Part shown: one piece after another, positions 11,575 to 20,720 of the stretch
How the letters are laid out: each line of letters opens with the position of its first letter
Numbering within the stretch: position 1 is the first letter of the stretch
Assembly (NCBI RefSeq): GCF_025399195.1
Contig: NW_026252103.1
Coordinates: forward strand, 186,001-250,000
Length of the DNA: 64,000 nt
Source: Umbelopsis ramanniana AG
Taxonomy: Eukaryota; Mucoromycota; Umbelopsidomycetes; Umbelopsidales; Umbelopsidaceae
Direction of reading: 5' to 3'
Notes under the pieces: generated by a model
Told to the model about the DNA's origin: nothing
Databases searched by the model: none
The model's input: the letters and a program-made list of their open reading frames with translations, nothing else
Made by a program: the position numbers and the translations under genes

Positions 11575-11949
11575 ATGGTTGACCAAACTTATTTGTACAA
11601 AATCATCTTGCCAAACAACGCTTTCATTGAGCAATCCCCAGCATCGCAATTTGAACCTACCCCGTTCGATGTAGCCAGCGGTTTTATACACTTGTCGACA
11701 GCACAACAAACCCCAAATACTGCAAATCGATTCTTCAGCTCGAATGAAGCCATCTGGGTACTCAAGATTAAGTCTGCTCACATAGACTCCAAAATCAAGT
11801 GGGAGATGGTCACCCACAGTGATGACGGCTCAAATGACAGCTTTCCTCATTTGTTTGGTACATTTTCAGTCGCCGATGTAGCTGATGTTGCAAAACTAAA
11901 TAAAGCTGAGGATGGTACTTGGGTCTTCCCACAAGGATGGCTCCAATAG
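11575..11949 (+). CDS. DUF952 family protein
   Basis: An intronless 124-residue ORF starting MVDQTYLYKII. Family hallmarks are the N-terminal LYKIILPNNAF strand, FDVASGFIHLSTAQQTPNTA (the FIHLS motif with the nearby putative catalytic or binding His), a central EAIWVLKI strand, and FPHLFGTFSVADV near the C-terminus. DUF952 proteins are small (about 110-120 aa), occur across bacteria and eukaryotes, and are structurally related to the ADP-ribosyltransferase/RNA 2'-phosphotransferase (Tpt1/KptA) fold; their substrate is unknown. The frame is open upstream to 11404, but that extension has no family counterpart, so the start at 11575 is preferred. Confidence 0.85.
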   Translation: MVDQTYLYKIILPNNAFIEQSPASQFEPTPFDVASGFIHLSTAQQTPNTANRFFSSNEAIWVLKIKSAHIDSKIKWEMVTHSDDGSNDSFPHLFGTFSVADVADVAKLNKAEDGTWVFPQGWLQ

Positions 11950-12177
11950 TGCAAACTCTTTATACCACAATGTGAAAATGGCGTCGATTGAGCGTTAATT
12001 TAAATTCGTGTGCTATGGTAGCTGTTTTAGTGCTGATCGATTCCCATAATGATTACTTCGCTCGTTGATCGGCCAGCCTATCCAATAAAAGCTTGTTGCA
12101 GGAATCTTGGTGGTGAAGCAAAAGTTGTACGTTGTCGGCTTCAAAAAAAGTGATATTTGATTCAAAAGCAAAAAAAT

Positions 12178-12277
12178 TCCGATCTGCCAGATTCGAACTA
12201 GCGACCTAGAGATGACAATTTAGCCCTTATTGGGGGCTCACTACAGTCTCCCGCTCTACCAACTGAGCTAAGATCGG
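12178..12277 (-). tRNA. tRNA-Tyr (GTA) with 27-nt intron
   Basis: The minus strand folds as a tRNA: acceptor arms CCGATCT/AGATCGG, D-arm TAGCTCAGTTGGTAGAGC, T-arm with GTTCGAAT, and discriminator A. The anticodon stem pairs GGAGA with TCTCT once a 27-nt intron after the base 3' of the GTA anticodon is removed, leaving the loop CTGTAGA. An intron at this position is standard for eukaryotic tRNA-Tyr. A T-run (minus strand) follows just downstream as the Pol III terminator. Mature length is 73 nt. Confidence 0.95.
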
Positions 12278-12968
12278 TTTCTTGTTTTTTCGGGACCATT
12301 TTATATTACAAGTACCCATTAATGTAAGTACTACTGTCAGACTTTTCGAGTTGAAAATTCTTTTGTCCTATGACATATTCAGTATTTCTCGATTATTAAG
12401 GAATAGTCAAAATTTCAATAAATATAGTGTCATAAATGACATTGCATATAACCAACGACAATGCCACTACCGGACGGTTCTAACTTGTGTCACCTGAAAT
12501 GTTTTTAAAGTAAGAACTACTCTACAGCAGCAAACTCACATACGCAACACCTTAGCATGGTTTATTATCCATTTACATATAAGATATGAATACAGGAACA
12601 TATTCATGCTACATTTTGCTAAAGTTGCATGACATAAGTAGCTTGTATGCAAGATGCAGCACGTAGAAGCTTATAGACCAGCATCAGCCCACACAAGATG
12701 CCGATAAAACCCGACACAAACCTCGTCAGCCTAATGTCTAATGCTAAATTATTGGGCATCAGCTGTCATACCCAACATATATTGCCTCTAATACTATAGC
12801 GTCACCAAAGTTCAGCTAATTCCCTCGCTCGTTAATTCAAAATTCTATTTTTGCACACTATGGTCAATATGTTACTAGCAATTTGTACAAACGTAAAAAC
12901 TCGGATAAACCGGTTCACAGGTTGAAATATTCATAGATTATCTGTGTTTAAGTATGGCATGTTTGACA
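12278..12968. other. Spacer, no gene recognised
   Basis: About 690 bp of AT-rich DNA between tRNA-Tyr and the 3' end of the HeH gene. It includes the 5' flank of the tRNA. A 71-codon plus-strand ORF at 12282-12497 has no recognisable features. Confidence 0.35.
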
Positions 12969-14519
12969 CTAGTTTCCTTTCGGTAAAGTCATTTGAGATA
13001 TAAAGTACCAGAAGGCGCTCATTGTTAAGATGAACGCAAGCAACTGGCATAAGCGCGGCGATGGCTTTTTCACTCTCTTCTGCTTCATTTTTTTCGCTCG
13101 TTGTTTGCCTTTCGCCAGAGCAATCGCCGAAGGTTCTGCTTCGTCATCGGCCTCAACCTCTGTGACAACTTCCTCAAAAATAGTGGTCACAGTTTCCGGA
13201 TACAGTGATGAGCTGACGGCCGATGCCTCTCCATGTTCCGCTTCTTTTTCATTCTGTTCAACATTTAAGTCGTCTGATTGATTTTCTAAAGTATTAACAT
13301 CTTTACTGTTTGCTCGTCGGATTCTGAGAGACCTTCGCGGCTATCATCGCGTGCCCATCATTAGTTTCTAGCCTTGATACTGAACGGACATTTTGTATAA
13401 GAAGTGTTTACCTGCTCGGCCGTAGATGACGAGAACATGTGTTCCTTCTCACTCTCAGGAGTCATGGGCTCGCCTACACTCTGATTTTGACTGAGCACAG
13501 CGGTGTCAACAACTGCGTTGTCGGTCTCTGGTGATGCAAGTAGGCTCTTATCCATAAAATTTGGAAACTGCTAGGGTAGAAATATACAAACAACGGTCAA
13601 CAACATGAAATTCTCGATCAATGCGCTTGAAAGTTCATATACTTACAGAGCTGCTTTCCACCACAGCTGACTTGTCACCGCTTTTTTGCCGATCACCAAA
13701 GTCAGAGTCCGAATCCGATGTGAGTCCTGAATGCACTGCTTTTGGTTTGATCCATGATCGGTCTGCACGAGGTTTTCTTGCCTTAATCTTTCGTGGTGCA
13801 GGCTTTGTTGGCTTGACGAACGTATCCTTCTATACAAGACAAACAAAGCTATGGTTGATACCACTTGATCATAAATTGTCACCATGGATCTGTTAAATTT
13901 ATATTTACCTTTTCGACCATTTCGATGGTCTTACTTTCTTTATCCTCTTCTTGTGTCGCTACATCACCAGTTTCACCAGTCGCTGGTTCTTCGACATGCT
14001 GAGATGGTTGCTCTGGTTCTTCAGGCTTAGCAATTACTTCATGATCCTTCGGCGTTTCTGTCAGCTGAAGTTTCTTTGGCTTCCTAGTACGCTTTGGTGA
14101 TGTCGAAGTAACTTCTTTGACAACAGACCGCCTTGGTGATTTCACTTGGGCTCTCGAGATTTCCTCTTTCGACTTGATTAGATTGACTGGCGCTTCATCT
14201 CCAGAGCTCCATGTATCGTCGACATCTTGAATCCCTTGAGAGAACGCAGAGCGTGAATTCGTTTTCTTGCTGTTTTTCAGTATCTCGGAAGCATTTGCAA
14301 TGACTTGCTCCTTAAAAATCTCAACAAGTTCTGGCTTAGTAGCGCGCATTGGGTACGCGACATTGTGCTGTAAAAGCAATGAGCGCAGATCCACTGCTCT
14401 CAGAGTGGATGGCATAAAATCGGGCTCTGTGTCGATCTCTGTCAGTATAATAGTACTCTGTAACTGTTGAGGACATACAAGCAACGTAGGTTACCAAGAT
14501 AAAATAGATCGTCTTCCAT
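12969..14519 (-). CDS. HeH-domain, C-terminally anchored protein (Src1/Heh-like, no MSC domain)
   Basis: The first exon appears to be only 25 nt (14519-14495, MEDDLFYL). The second gives EIDTEPDFMPSTLRAVDLRS, then LLLQHNVAYPMRATKPELVE, an HeH (LEM-like helix-extension-helix) domain as in the inner nuclear membrane proteins Src1/Heh1/Heh2. A long acidic, Ser/Glu-rich disordered linker follows, with basic patches (SPKRTRKPKK, KPAPRKIKARKPR). Near the C-terminus are an NLS-like cluster (KGKQRAKKMKQKRVKK) and one hydrophobic segment, LCQLLAFILTMSAFWYFI, only about eight residues before the end. HeH/LEM proteins bind chromatin at the nuclear envelope. Canonical Src1/Heh proteins have two TM segments and a C-terminal MSC domain; here neither a second TM nor MSC is present. 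Internal exons were inferred from frame and were not all checked. Confidence 0.7.
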
Positions 14520-15521
14520 GATTGACTTGAGGTTAAAGATGGGACAGTTGGGTCAGCGCGCTTGAAATTTTTTTTTTCTTTTCTTATTTTAGTTGCTTGC
14601 CTTCTCGGTCATTTCAGTTGTCTGAGCAAAAATCCACTTGCGTCTTACCCTGTAACAACCATTTTATCCCCGTTTGTTGTTTACTGTCAGTCACGTCTTT
14701 TCAGCATTATGAAACGTATGCATGATTTTCATACTTTAACTTTCATTGCACTCGGTGTATAAATTAATATGCCCACAGTGCAGACGAATCCACTTCCAAG
14801 CGGCCATACAAAGATATGGCGGGAAAAAAATGAATATAATCTGTATGACTGAAGCAATCATATACACCTGATACCATTGTAGACCTCATGCGTGCAGAAC
14901 TTCACTCACAGGTGATATCAGCGACCCATGTTTTCACTGTTTAATAAAGTTGAGTAATACAGTTGTCCAACATTCTGTATGGGCAATGACCGAAGATTTA
15001 AATCGACCGAATGGATCACATGCGACAAAAGTCAAATGTCCTTTCCTTTAGATATTTTCTGATAGGGTTTGTAAGTAGTGTCTTAACAGGAATGATATAC
15101 ATTGTCTGGAAGCAAATTACACAAGCTCAGTGTCGTGATTGCGTTTCATTCAAATAAGGGAAAGGAATACTTCAAGTAGATTTTCAACAAAAGCGTTGCT
15201 AATTCGCATCGAACCAAAAGTGATTGCTATAGAACACTAACATCTCATAGGCAGTATTTCAGCTATCTGTGCTATTTTTTTATTTATTTTTACCCATTCG
15301 TTGTGCTTATTCTGACATTCATTATATGTTCTGGTCATTATTGTTCGCTTTTTTGGTATGGTTATATTTGAATGTCGTTCCAAAATTAATTTCTTTCATG
15401 CTAACATTTTTTCACTACTCAGAATAAGTTAAGGTCCATTTTGCTGCTTCATTCTGAGGTAGTTGTGAGAGGAATAAATTTTCTGTTCCTTTCCGTGATG
15501 GCTAAAACATTCTAGGCGAAA

Positions 15522-15547
15522 TTTTCATTTTCATTTTCATTTTCATT
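15522..15547. repeat. (TTTTCA)4 microsatellite
   Basis: Four exact copies of TTTTCA followed by TT, in an AT-rich spacer. A further AT-rich TTTTA-type tract lies about 170 bp downstream. Confidence 0.85.
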
Positions 15548-16193
15548 ATCAATATATAATATTGCTTTGATTATCGTATACGCGTCAACGGTGTAAAAAC
15601 AACCACTTCGCGTCTTGATCTTTATTTAACTAATTATGGCCGGGTCTTGTGTTGTGCGCTTTTCACTTTTTACCCTGGCTAGTTTTTATCTCTTGATTAG
15701 TACTTTGGCTATTAATTTATTTTATTTTATTTTAATTTCATTTAACTTTATTATATTTCTTTCTCATTAGTTATCATGCATAAGGGGTTGTTAATTTTTA
15801 TGATGACTATTCTGTTAGATATGAAGCCATGGATCATATAACTTACTTCTACCATGCAGCTTTGCATCCAAAAGTACGATCCCATTTGAACGAGGCATTC
15901 ACTTTAATCTCTAACGCACGAGGGAAATTGATCGGTATCTACTAAGTAAAGATTTACTGAATAGAACATACATTGATATAATTTTTTAAAAATTCTTCCT
16001 ATGGAAAGAGCATCTGGAATCAGAGCTAAGTAAGGAGGTATCAGGTTTGAATATAAAACCTTTCAGAACGCAACGCATGTAGATTGGTTTCCTTATACAT
16101 AAAGCAGTAGTAGCGCTTTGAATCTCTGCTTTGTACAATATTCCAAAATTTTGAATTTGTTAATATTAAAAGTAGGATAATTAATAGTGTACT

Positions 16194-16219
16194 TATTATG
16201 CTAGCATGCTAGCATAATA
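16194..16219. repeat. Perfect 26-nt palindrome
   Basis: The sequence is its own reverse complement over 26 nt, centred on GCATGC with nested GCTAGC units. It lies 68 bp upstream of tRNA-Gly. It could extrude as a cruciform, be a dyad binding site, or be a target or footprint of an insertion; nothing in the sequence decides between these. Confidence 0.8.
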
Positions 16220-16287
16220 TGACTGATTTAAACGTTATATTACTTTACATAATATAACTTTATTGTTTGTCCTCGTTTACAACAAGC

Positions 16288-16358
16288 GCGCAGTTGGTTT
16301 AGTGGTATAATTACCGCCTGCCACGCGGTAGACCTGGGTTCGATTCCCGGACTGCGCA
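16288..16358 (+). tRNA. tRNA-Gly (GCC)
   Basis: A clear cloverleaf: acceptor arms GCGCAGT/ACTGCGC, A box TGGTTTAGTGGTATAA, anticodon loop CTGCCAC with anticodon GCC, and B box GGTTCGATTCC. Intronless, 71 nt with discriminator A. A TTTT terminator follows within about 10 nt. Confidence 0.96.
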
Positions 16359-17744
16359 ATATCTTTTGTCATTTTTTCTTCGCTGTTTAGCGCGGAGTTC
16401 CGCAAATCTTTTTTTTTTGCTGTTACAAGTTAAGAAGACCTTTACCTTTAATTTTTGACAAAAGTACAATGTGTTTACTAGCTTACGGTTGAATATTCTT
16501 GATGTAGTGAATAGCAGATGAAATCAGCTTGGCTTTAGGGATCGAGCATCAGCACTACTCCTTGCTAACAGAGGGTTTTTCAGTGTACTGGTGCAAATTT
16601 GCAACTTAGGACATACGTTTTTTATTGATCGGTAGTCCATAATCGTTTTGTTTTTGGACTTCATTCAAAGGTATAACCACGTATTTATTCACAACGGAAA
16701 CCCTAATAACACATTCTTACCTATGCAATCTACTTTTCCCAGGTTTTCCACGGTAGTGCTATTGTTGCAGGTAATAATCCATTTTTACTTGTTGTTAGGT
16801 CTAGTTCGCTTAATGTGAAAAGTATTAGAAGCCACGCCATGGCGGATGATATGCTATATGCTTGTGCTCCGTATATCGAGTGTATTATGGGCTTTATTAT
16901 TCCGGCATCACTAGAATGTGATGATGTCTGAGTCCAATGTGGAAGTATTTTTTGGACACTGTACAATGGGTTCACAATTTAACGGTTAAGTAATAATGAT
17001 AGCTTGATCTGCTTGGTTGTTGATACAGCTAAATAGACCATTTAGAAAGACGGTGTATTTACGAAAATGATACTGCACCATCTTAAACCCTATATATTAT
17101 TATATTTTTACCGGAGTTCGTTTCTTATTGAAGTTGCTCTCAATCGTATAGTGATGGCGCTTACTTCAGGAAAGCCGTAGGTTGCAATAAGCATCAATAT
17201 TCAATTGAAGTTATTCGATGGTCAAACTTGATGTATGAGTTATAATTTACCTTCTTTCGAGAAGTATCAATAAATTTTATCGCCCTTCCATTTCTTTTTC
17301 AATGTGTATTGCAGCTTCAAGGAGTCAATTCGCACTTGTGAACAGTTTTTAGTATTGCGAAGAGTTTGAGAATCCGACTCTTCTGGTTCGACATTTCGAA
17401 TTGAATCTTTCATAGCGAAAATGCCAGGATCCACTCCAGTAGAAACAGAAATAACAGTAGCTTCTCGTGCTACTGATTGTGAAGCCCTCTGAAATGTTTT
17501 GGGATCTGGTATGATTTAAAAGTGAAATTGCGGTGCTGAGTTCCTATCGTTAATTTTGAATGTGCGGAAATCTGAACGCTTCAGTAATATATTGATTACT
17601 CTGTCATTTACAAGTGAATACGGTGATCACTGATTATATTAGCGTCTACTGAGCACCATGTAAAATGTAACCAAAGGTTCATCTTAAAAGTCGTTGTCTA
17701 AACAGCTTTGCTTTCAATGGTAAAGGGCCAACAAAAAAAAATGA
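16359..17744. other. Gene-poor spacer between two tRNAs
   Basis: 1.4 kb of AT-rich sequence. An 81-codon minus-strand ORF (16730-16975) has a short hydrophobic stretch but no recognised domain, so I do not call it a gene. No mobile-element motif was found. Confidence 0.35.
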
Positions 17745-17816
17745 GGGCTTTGCCGGGGCTTGAACCCGGGACCTCACACATCCGAAGCGTGAATGCTACC
17801 ACTGCACCACAAAGCC
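17745..17816 (-). tRNA. tRNA-Pro (CGG)
   Basis: The minus strand folds as a 72-nt tRNA: acceptor arms GGCTTTG/CAAAGCC with discriminator C, D-arm TGCAGTGGTAGCA, anticodon stem CACGC/GTGTG with loop TTCGGAT (anticodon CGG), and T-arm CCGGGTTCAAGCCCCGG. No intron. A run of nine T follows on the minus strand, a strong Pol III terminator. Confidence 0.95.
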
Positions 17817-18835
17817 GCTCAGAATCGCGAATATTTTCAAAAAATCACACTCTGAAGTTCGACGATGAGCGGCAATAACGGTAATCAGGTACCAATTAAC
17901 ATATAAAAGTGTTCTTTTCTGCACATGAAGATTCTGAAGAGGGTAAAAACAATTTTTATTATTTTACTAGAGCATTTACTATGAAAAGACTGATAAATGT
18001 CAGGCATATTATTAGCATTTGAGGTCCAGTCAGTGATCTTGTCGTATTTTCAATATGACGCGGTCATAGCGCGGCTGTCAATCAAGAGCAGTAGCACGCG
18101 AATAAAATATTTATAGACTGATAGAAGTATGGAATTTAACTAATAGAGCAAAAATAATCAAAAAATTGTGTACATTTGAACGAAGCGCACTGAAGTCCCA
18201 CAGTCAGAAATGCTCTGGTGCAGTGATTCACTACCAAAAGGATCCTGTTTGAATTTTTACCCTTGATATTGTAGTGTACCAAGCAGGAGGTGTCTTGGAG
18301 GTCTATGAAATATTCACAATATTAAAGCACAATATCCATGGCCATAATGCATATGGACGATGTAGGGTAGAAGAATAACAAGATCGTAACACTATTGGTA
18401 CGCGGTGCTTATCAACTGATAGGTGTGACGAACCATTAAGTAGAGCAAGTTTTTTAATTCTATCATAATTTTTTTTTTAATCATTTCCACCTTTCGGATC
18501 GAGTTTTTTGTACCCCCGTAATCACAACTTACTCGACATTCACGAGTAAGTGCATCTCTCCTAGGTGTACAGCATTCAGGAAGGACAATAAATGGACAGC
18601 ATTCGATAAATGTAGGAGACATGTATTCGCCATTGCCAAGATTGTTTTCTTCCATGTAACCTCATTGCGGTATAATGGAAATGGTCCAACGATGTAGATT
18701 CCAAAAGTGAAATCTCATATTTGCAAAAAGCCCATTTTATTACTTGACCATTTTTTGGGAGTAAATTTCATAGGGCAAATGTGCAGTAAAGCATAATGTT
18801 TCGCCTGTGACTTCAAAGACTAGCGACAAAGTATA
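17817..18835. other. Spacer, no gene recognised
   Basis: About 1 kb of AT-rich DNA. A minus-strand ORF at 18392-18655 begins with a cysteine-containing segment and has a good GTAAGT donor inside it, so it may be a decayed or very short gene, but no family was recognised. Confidence 0.35.
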
Positions 18836-19254
18836 CTACGCAACGAAGAAATAGTCAGATTTAGGTTGGTACGGTGTTTCGTTGGTAATAACCAAGTAGT
18901 AACGCTGCTTCTTGAAGTTCTTTGGAATGGACCAGGTATAGCTAGTTGGGAATGGCTCGGTAAGATTTGCTATGATTTTGTATGGATGCCAGTGCAATGC
19001 CCTTTGACCAGTTCCCAGCCAGAGACTAGCAGTCGGTTTTGTTCCATCATAGTCGTGCCATTGGATGTTAACAGTATCACCGGGATGATAGGTAGTGTTT
19101 AATTTTGGTTCAGTAAAAGCAAACTCTGCGGCCGAGACAAGAGATGCTGCAGCAAGGGCAATGCAAGCAAGCGAGAGCTGATGTGATAGAAGAATTACCA
19201 TAAGTTATGCTAAAATAGGTTAACCATTAAAAGATAAAACGGGCATACCTTCAT
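18836..19254 (-). CDS. Small secreted KRE9/KNH N-terminal-domain-like protein
   Basis: The mature part starts AEFAFTEPKLNTTYHPGDTV and contains NIQWHDYDGTKPTASLWLG, then SYTWSIPKNFKKQRYYLVIT near the C-terminus. This is the KRE9/KNH N-terminal (Ser-Thr-rich GPI-anchored family) beta-sandwich; such proteins are secreted and linked to the cell wall. The preferred model uses a 6-nt first coding exon (19254-19249, Met-Lys) and a 71-nt intron (19248-19178, GTATGC..CATCAG), giving the signal peptide MKLSLACIALAAASLVSA and 115 residues. The alternative is an unspliced start at 19201 (121 residues), which also yields a signal peptide. There is no C-terminal GPI tail, so the protein is probably soluble. 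A TATATAA box lies at 19301-19307. Confidence 0.75.
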
Positions 19255-19300
19255 TTGTAGATTGATAATCAGTTCACAACTAGACGCGAGTGTAGAACGT

Positions 19301-19307
19301 TTATATA
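19301..19307 (-). promoter_or_regulatory. TATA-like box of the KRE9/KNH-like gene
   Basis: TATATAA on the minus strand, 47 nt before the preferred start codon at 19254. Position and composition suit a core promoter. Confidence 0.45.
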
Positions 19308-20585
19308 GCCGAGATACAAGGCAACTTTAAAAGGTAAGGCGTAGAAGCACTCGCTACATTTGGTAAAATAAAAAAGATTGGATACCTGGGATTTGTCTGT
19401 TTACCTTTACAATGAAAATAGGATTTATTTGTGGAATGCGTTACAATAATAGTACTTCCCTGATACCTTGTGATACAACTTTTTATATATCCAAGTGTTT
19501 CAGTTATTTACTTACACAGCATTCAACAACTATACATAGCTCATGCAGAATCTGTACATTGAAATCCTAATTGTGGAGAATATGCATGATAATAATAACG
19601 TGCTTCAAAGAATAAAGCAAACAGCATTTATTTCAGTGTGAAATAATCGGTCTTTAGATTACGACAATCATGGAGCGGCCAAGCATGATAGGTCCAATAG
19701 ACGACTTTCACAGAGCGTGAATGACACATAAATGACTGAAAGGATTCCATATGAGAAGCGCATACCTGATCATAGTCTGCTTAGATGGATCCAGGAATCT
19801 TGAAGAGTTTGATTCACGGGGAGTATTGAAATCGTCGATGCTTCAGGTAAATTGATCTACAGCTAAATCTGAGTCCAGTGAGTTAGTTCCTTTCCCATAT
19901 TCAAATGCTGCTACAAGATGTTCATGCTATCTGCTAACTAGTAATAGATTGCTACCTTTTTTTCTCTCTTTTCTTTTTGGTATAAGAACCTATGAAGTGC
20001 ATTGTATTTGAGGGATTCGATAGCCATAGTTGGAACATCGCATTTTGTGGCGGCCCTTACGCAGCCTGCTTCACAGAGTGCTGCGGAATCGTGTGAAATG
20101 ATGCAACCGATAGGGTGATCTGTTATGGGTAACCTACATACTTACTTTGCCACCTCACAGTTGGAAGAGAGGAAGAATAACAGTAATAAGGTATGCTTCA
20201 AGTTAGTTCATTCATACCTGCAACACTACGCCTTCAAGTATATCGGAATACTCTATTAACATGGTGTTGAGTGGTACAACAAGCTTGTGCGGACAAATTA
20301 TTTTTTCTCAGTCAAAATATTTTACGACCAAATAAGCTGTAGCTAAGAAAATGTACCAAGGGCGGATTGTATTCCGTCATCTAACGGCTTATATCTCATA
20401 AAATAAAAGCGACGGCAAAAATCCTTGCAATGAAAACAGGGAAACAGGAGTTTAAATTGCTTGCTGAATGATACTCTTGAAGCCAAGTTGTTGACAGTAA
20501 ATAGCCGTAATCCAAATATTTCCTTTCAAACGCAACCAACTTGCCGCAAAGGCCAATAGCTTCTGCTCCACGTAGGAACAATCAG

Positions 20586-20592
20586 TATAAAT
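20586..20592 (+). promoter_or_regulatory. TATA-like box of the multicopper oxidase gene
   Basis: TATAAAT about 130 nt upstream of the start codon, followed by a CT-rich stretch (near 20625-20660) of the kind often found around fungal transcription starts. Confidence 0.4.
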
Positions 20593-20720
20593 GCGATTTC
20601 TCGTTAAATTCCATTGTTTCCGCACGAGTTCTTTTTCAGTGATTTTTCTTTCTCTCTCACCTGGATTATTCAATATATCGACTTAAATCACCCCTATAGT
20701 AGACCCGCCAATAGATACTG

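Larger units (their letters stand above)
14520..16287. other. Gene-poor AT-rich spacer with simple repeats
   Basis: 1.8 kb with no convincing ORF. It holds a hexanucleotide repeat (15522-15547), a TTTTA-rich tract around 15714-15745 and a 26-nt perfect palindrome (16194-16219) just before tRNA-Gly. No transposase or reverse-transcriptase motif was seen. Confidence 0.4.
19255..20720. other. Spacer between divergent secreted-protein genes
   Basis: About 1.5 kb separating the KRE9/KNH-like gene (-) and the multicopper oxidase (+). It contains both promoters; TATA-like elements lie at 19301-19307 (-) and 20586-20592 (+). Two overlapping minus-strand ORFs at 20396-20673 look random. Confidence 0.4.

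Noticed and set aside
16730-16975. 81-codon minus-strand ORF in the tRNA spacer
   Set aside because: Only weakly hydrophobic, no domain, poor start context, no neighbours suggesting a gene or transposon.
18392-18655. Minus-strand ORF with a Cys-containing N-terminal part (ECC, ECC) and an internal GTAAGT
   Set aside because: Splicing at that donor leads to a stop two codons later; no signal peptide or family; probably decayed or chance sequence.
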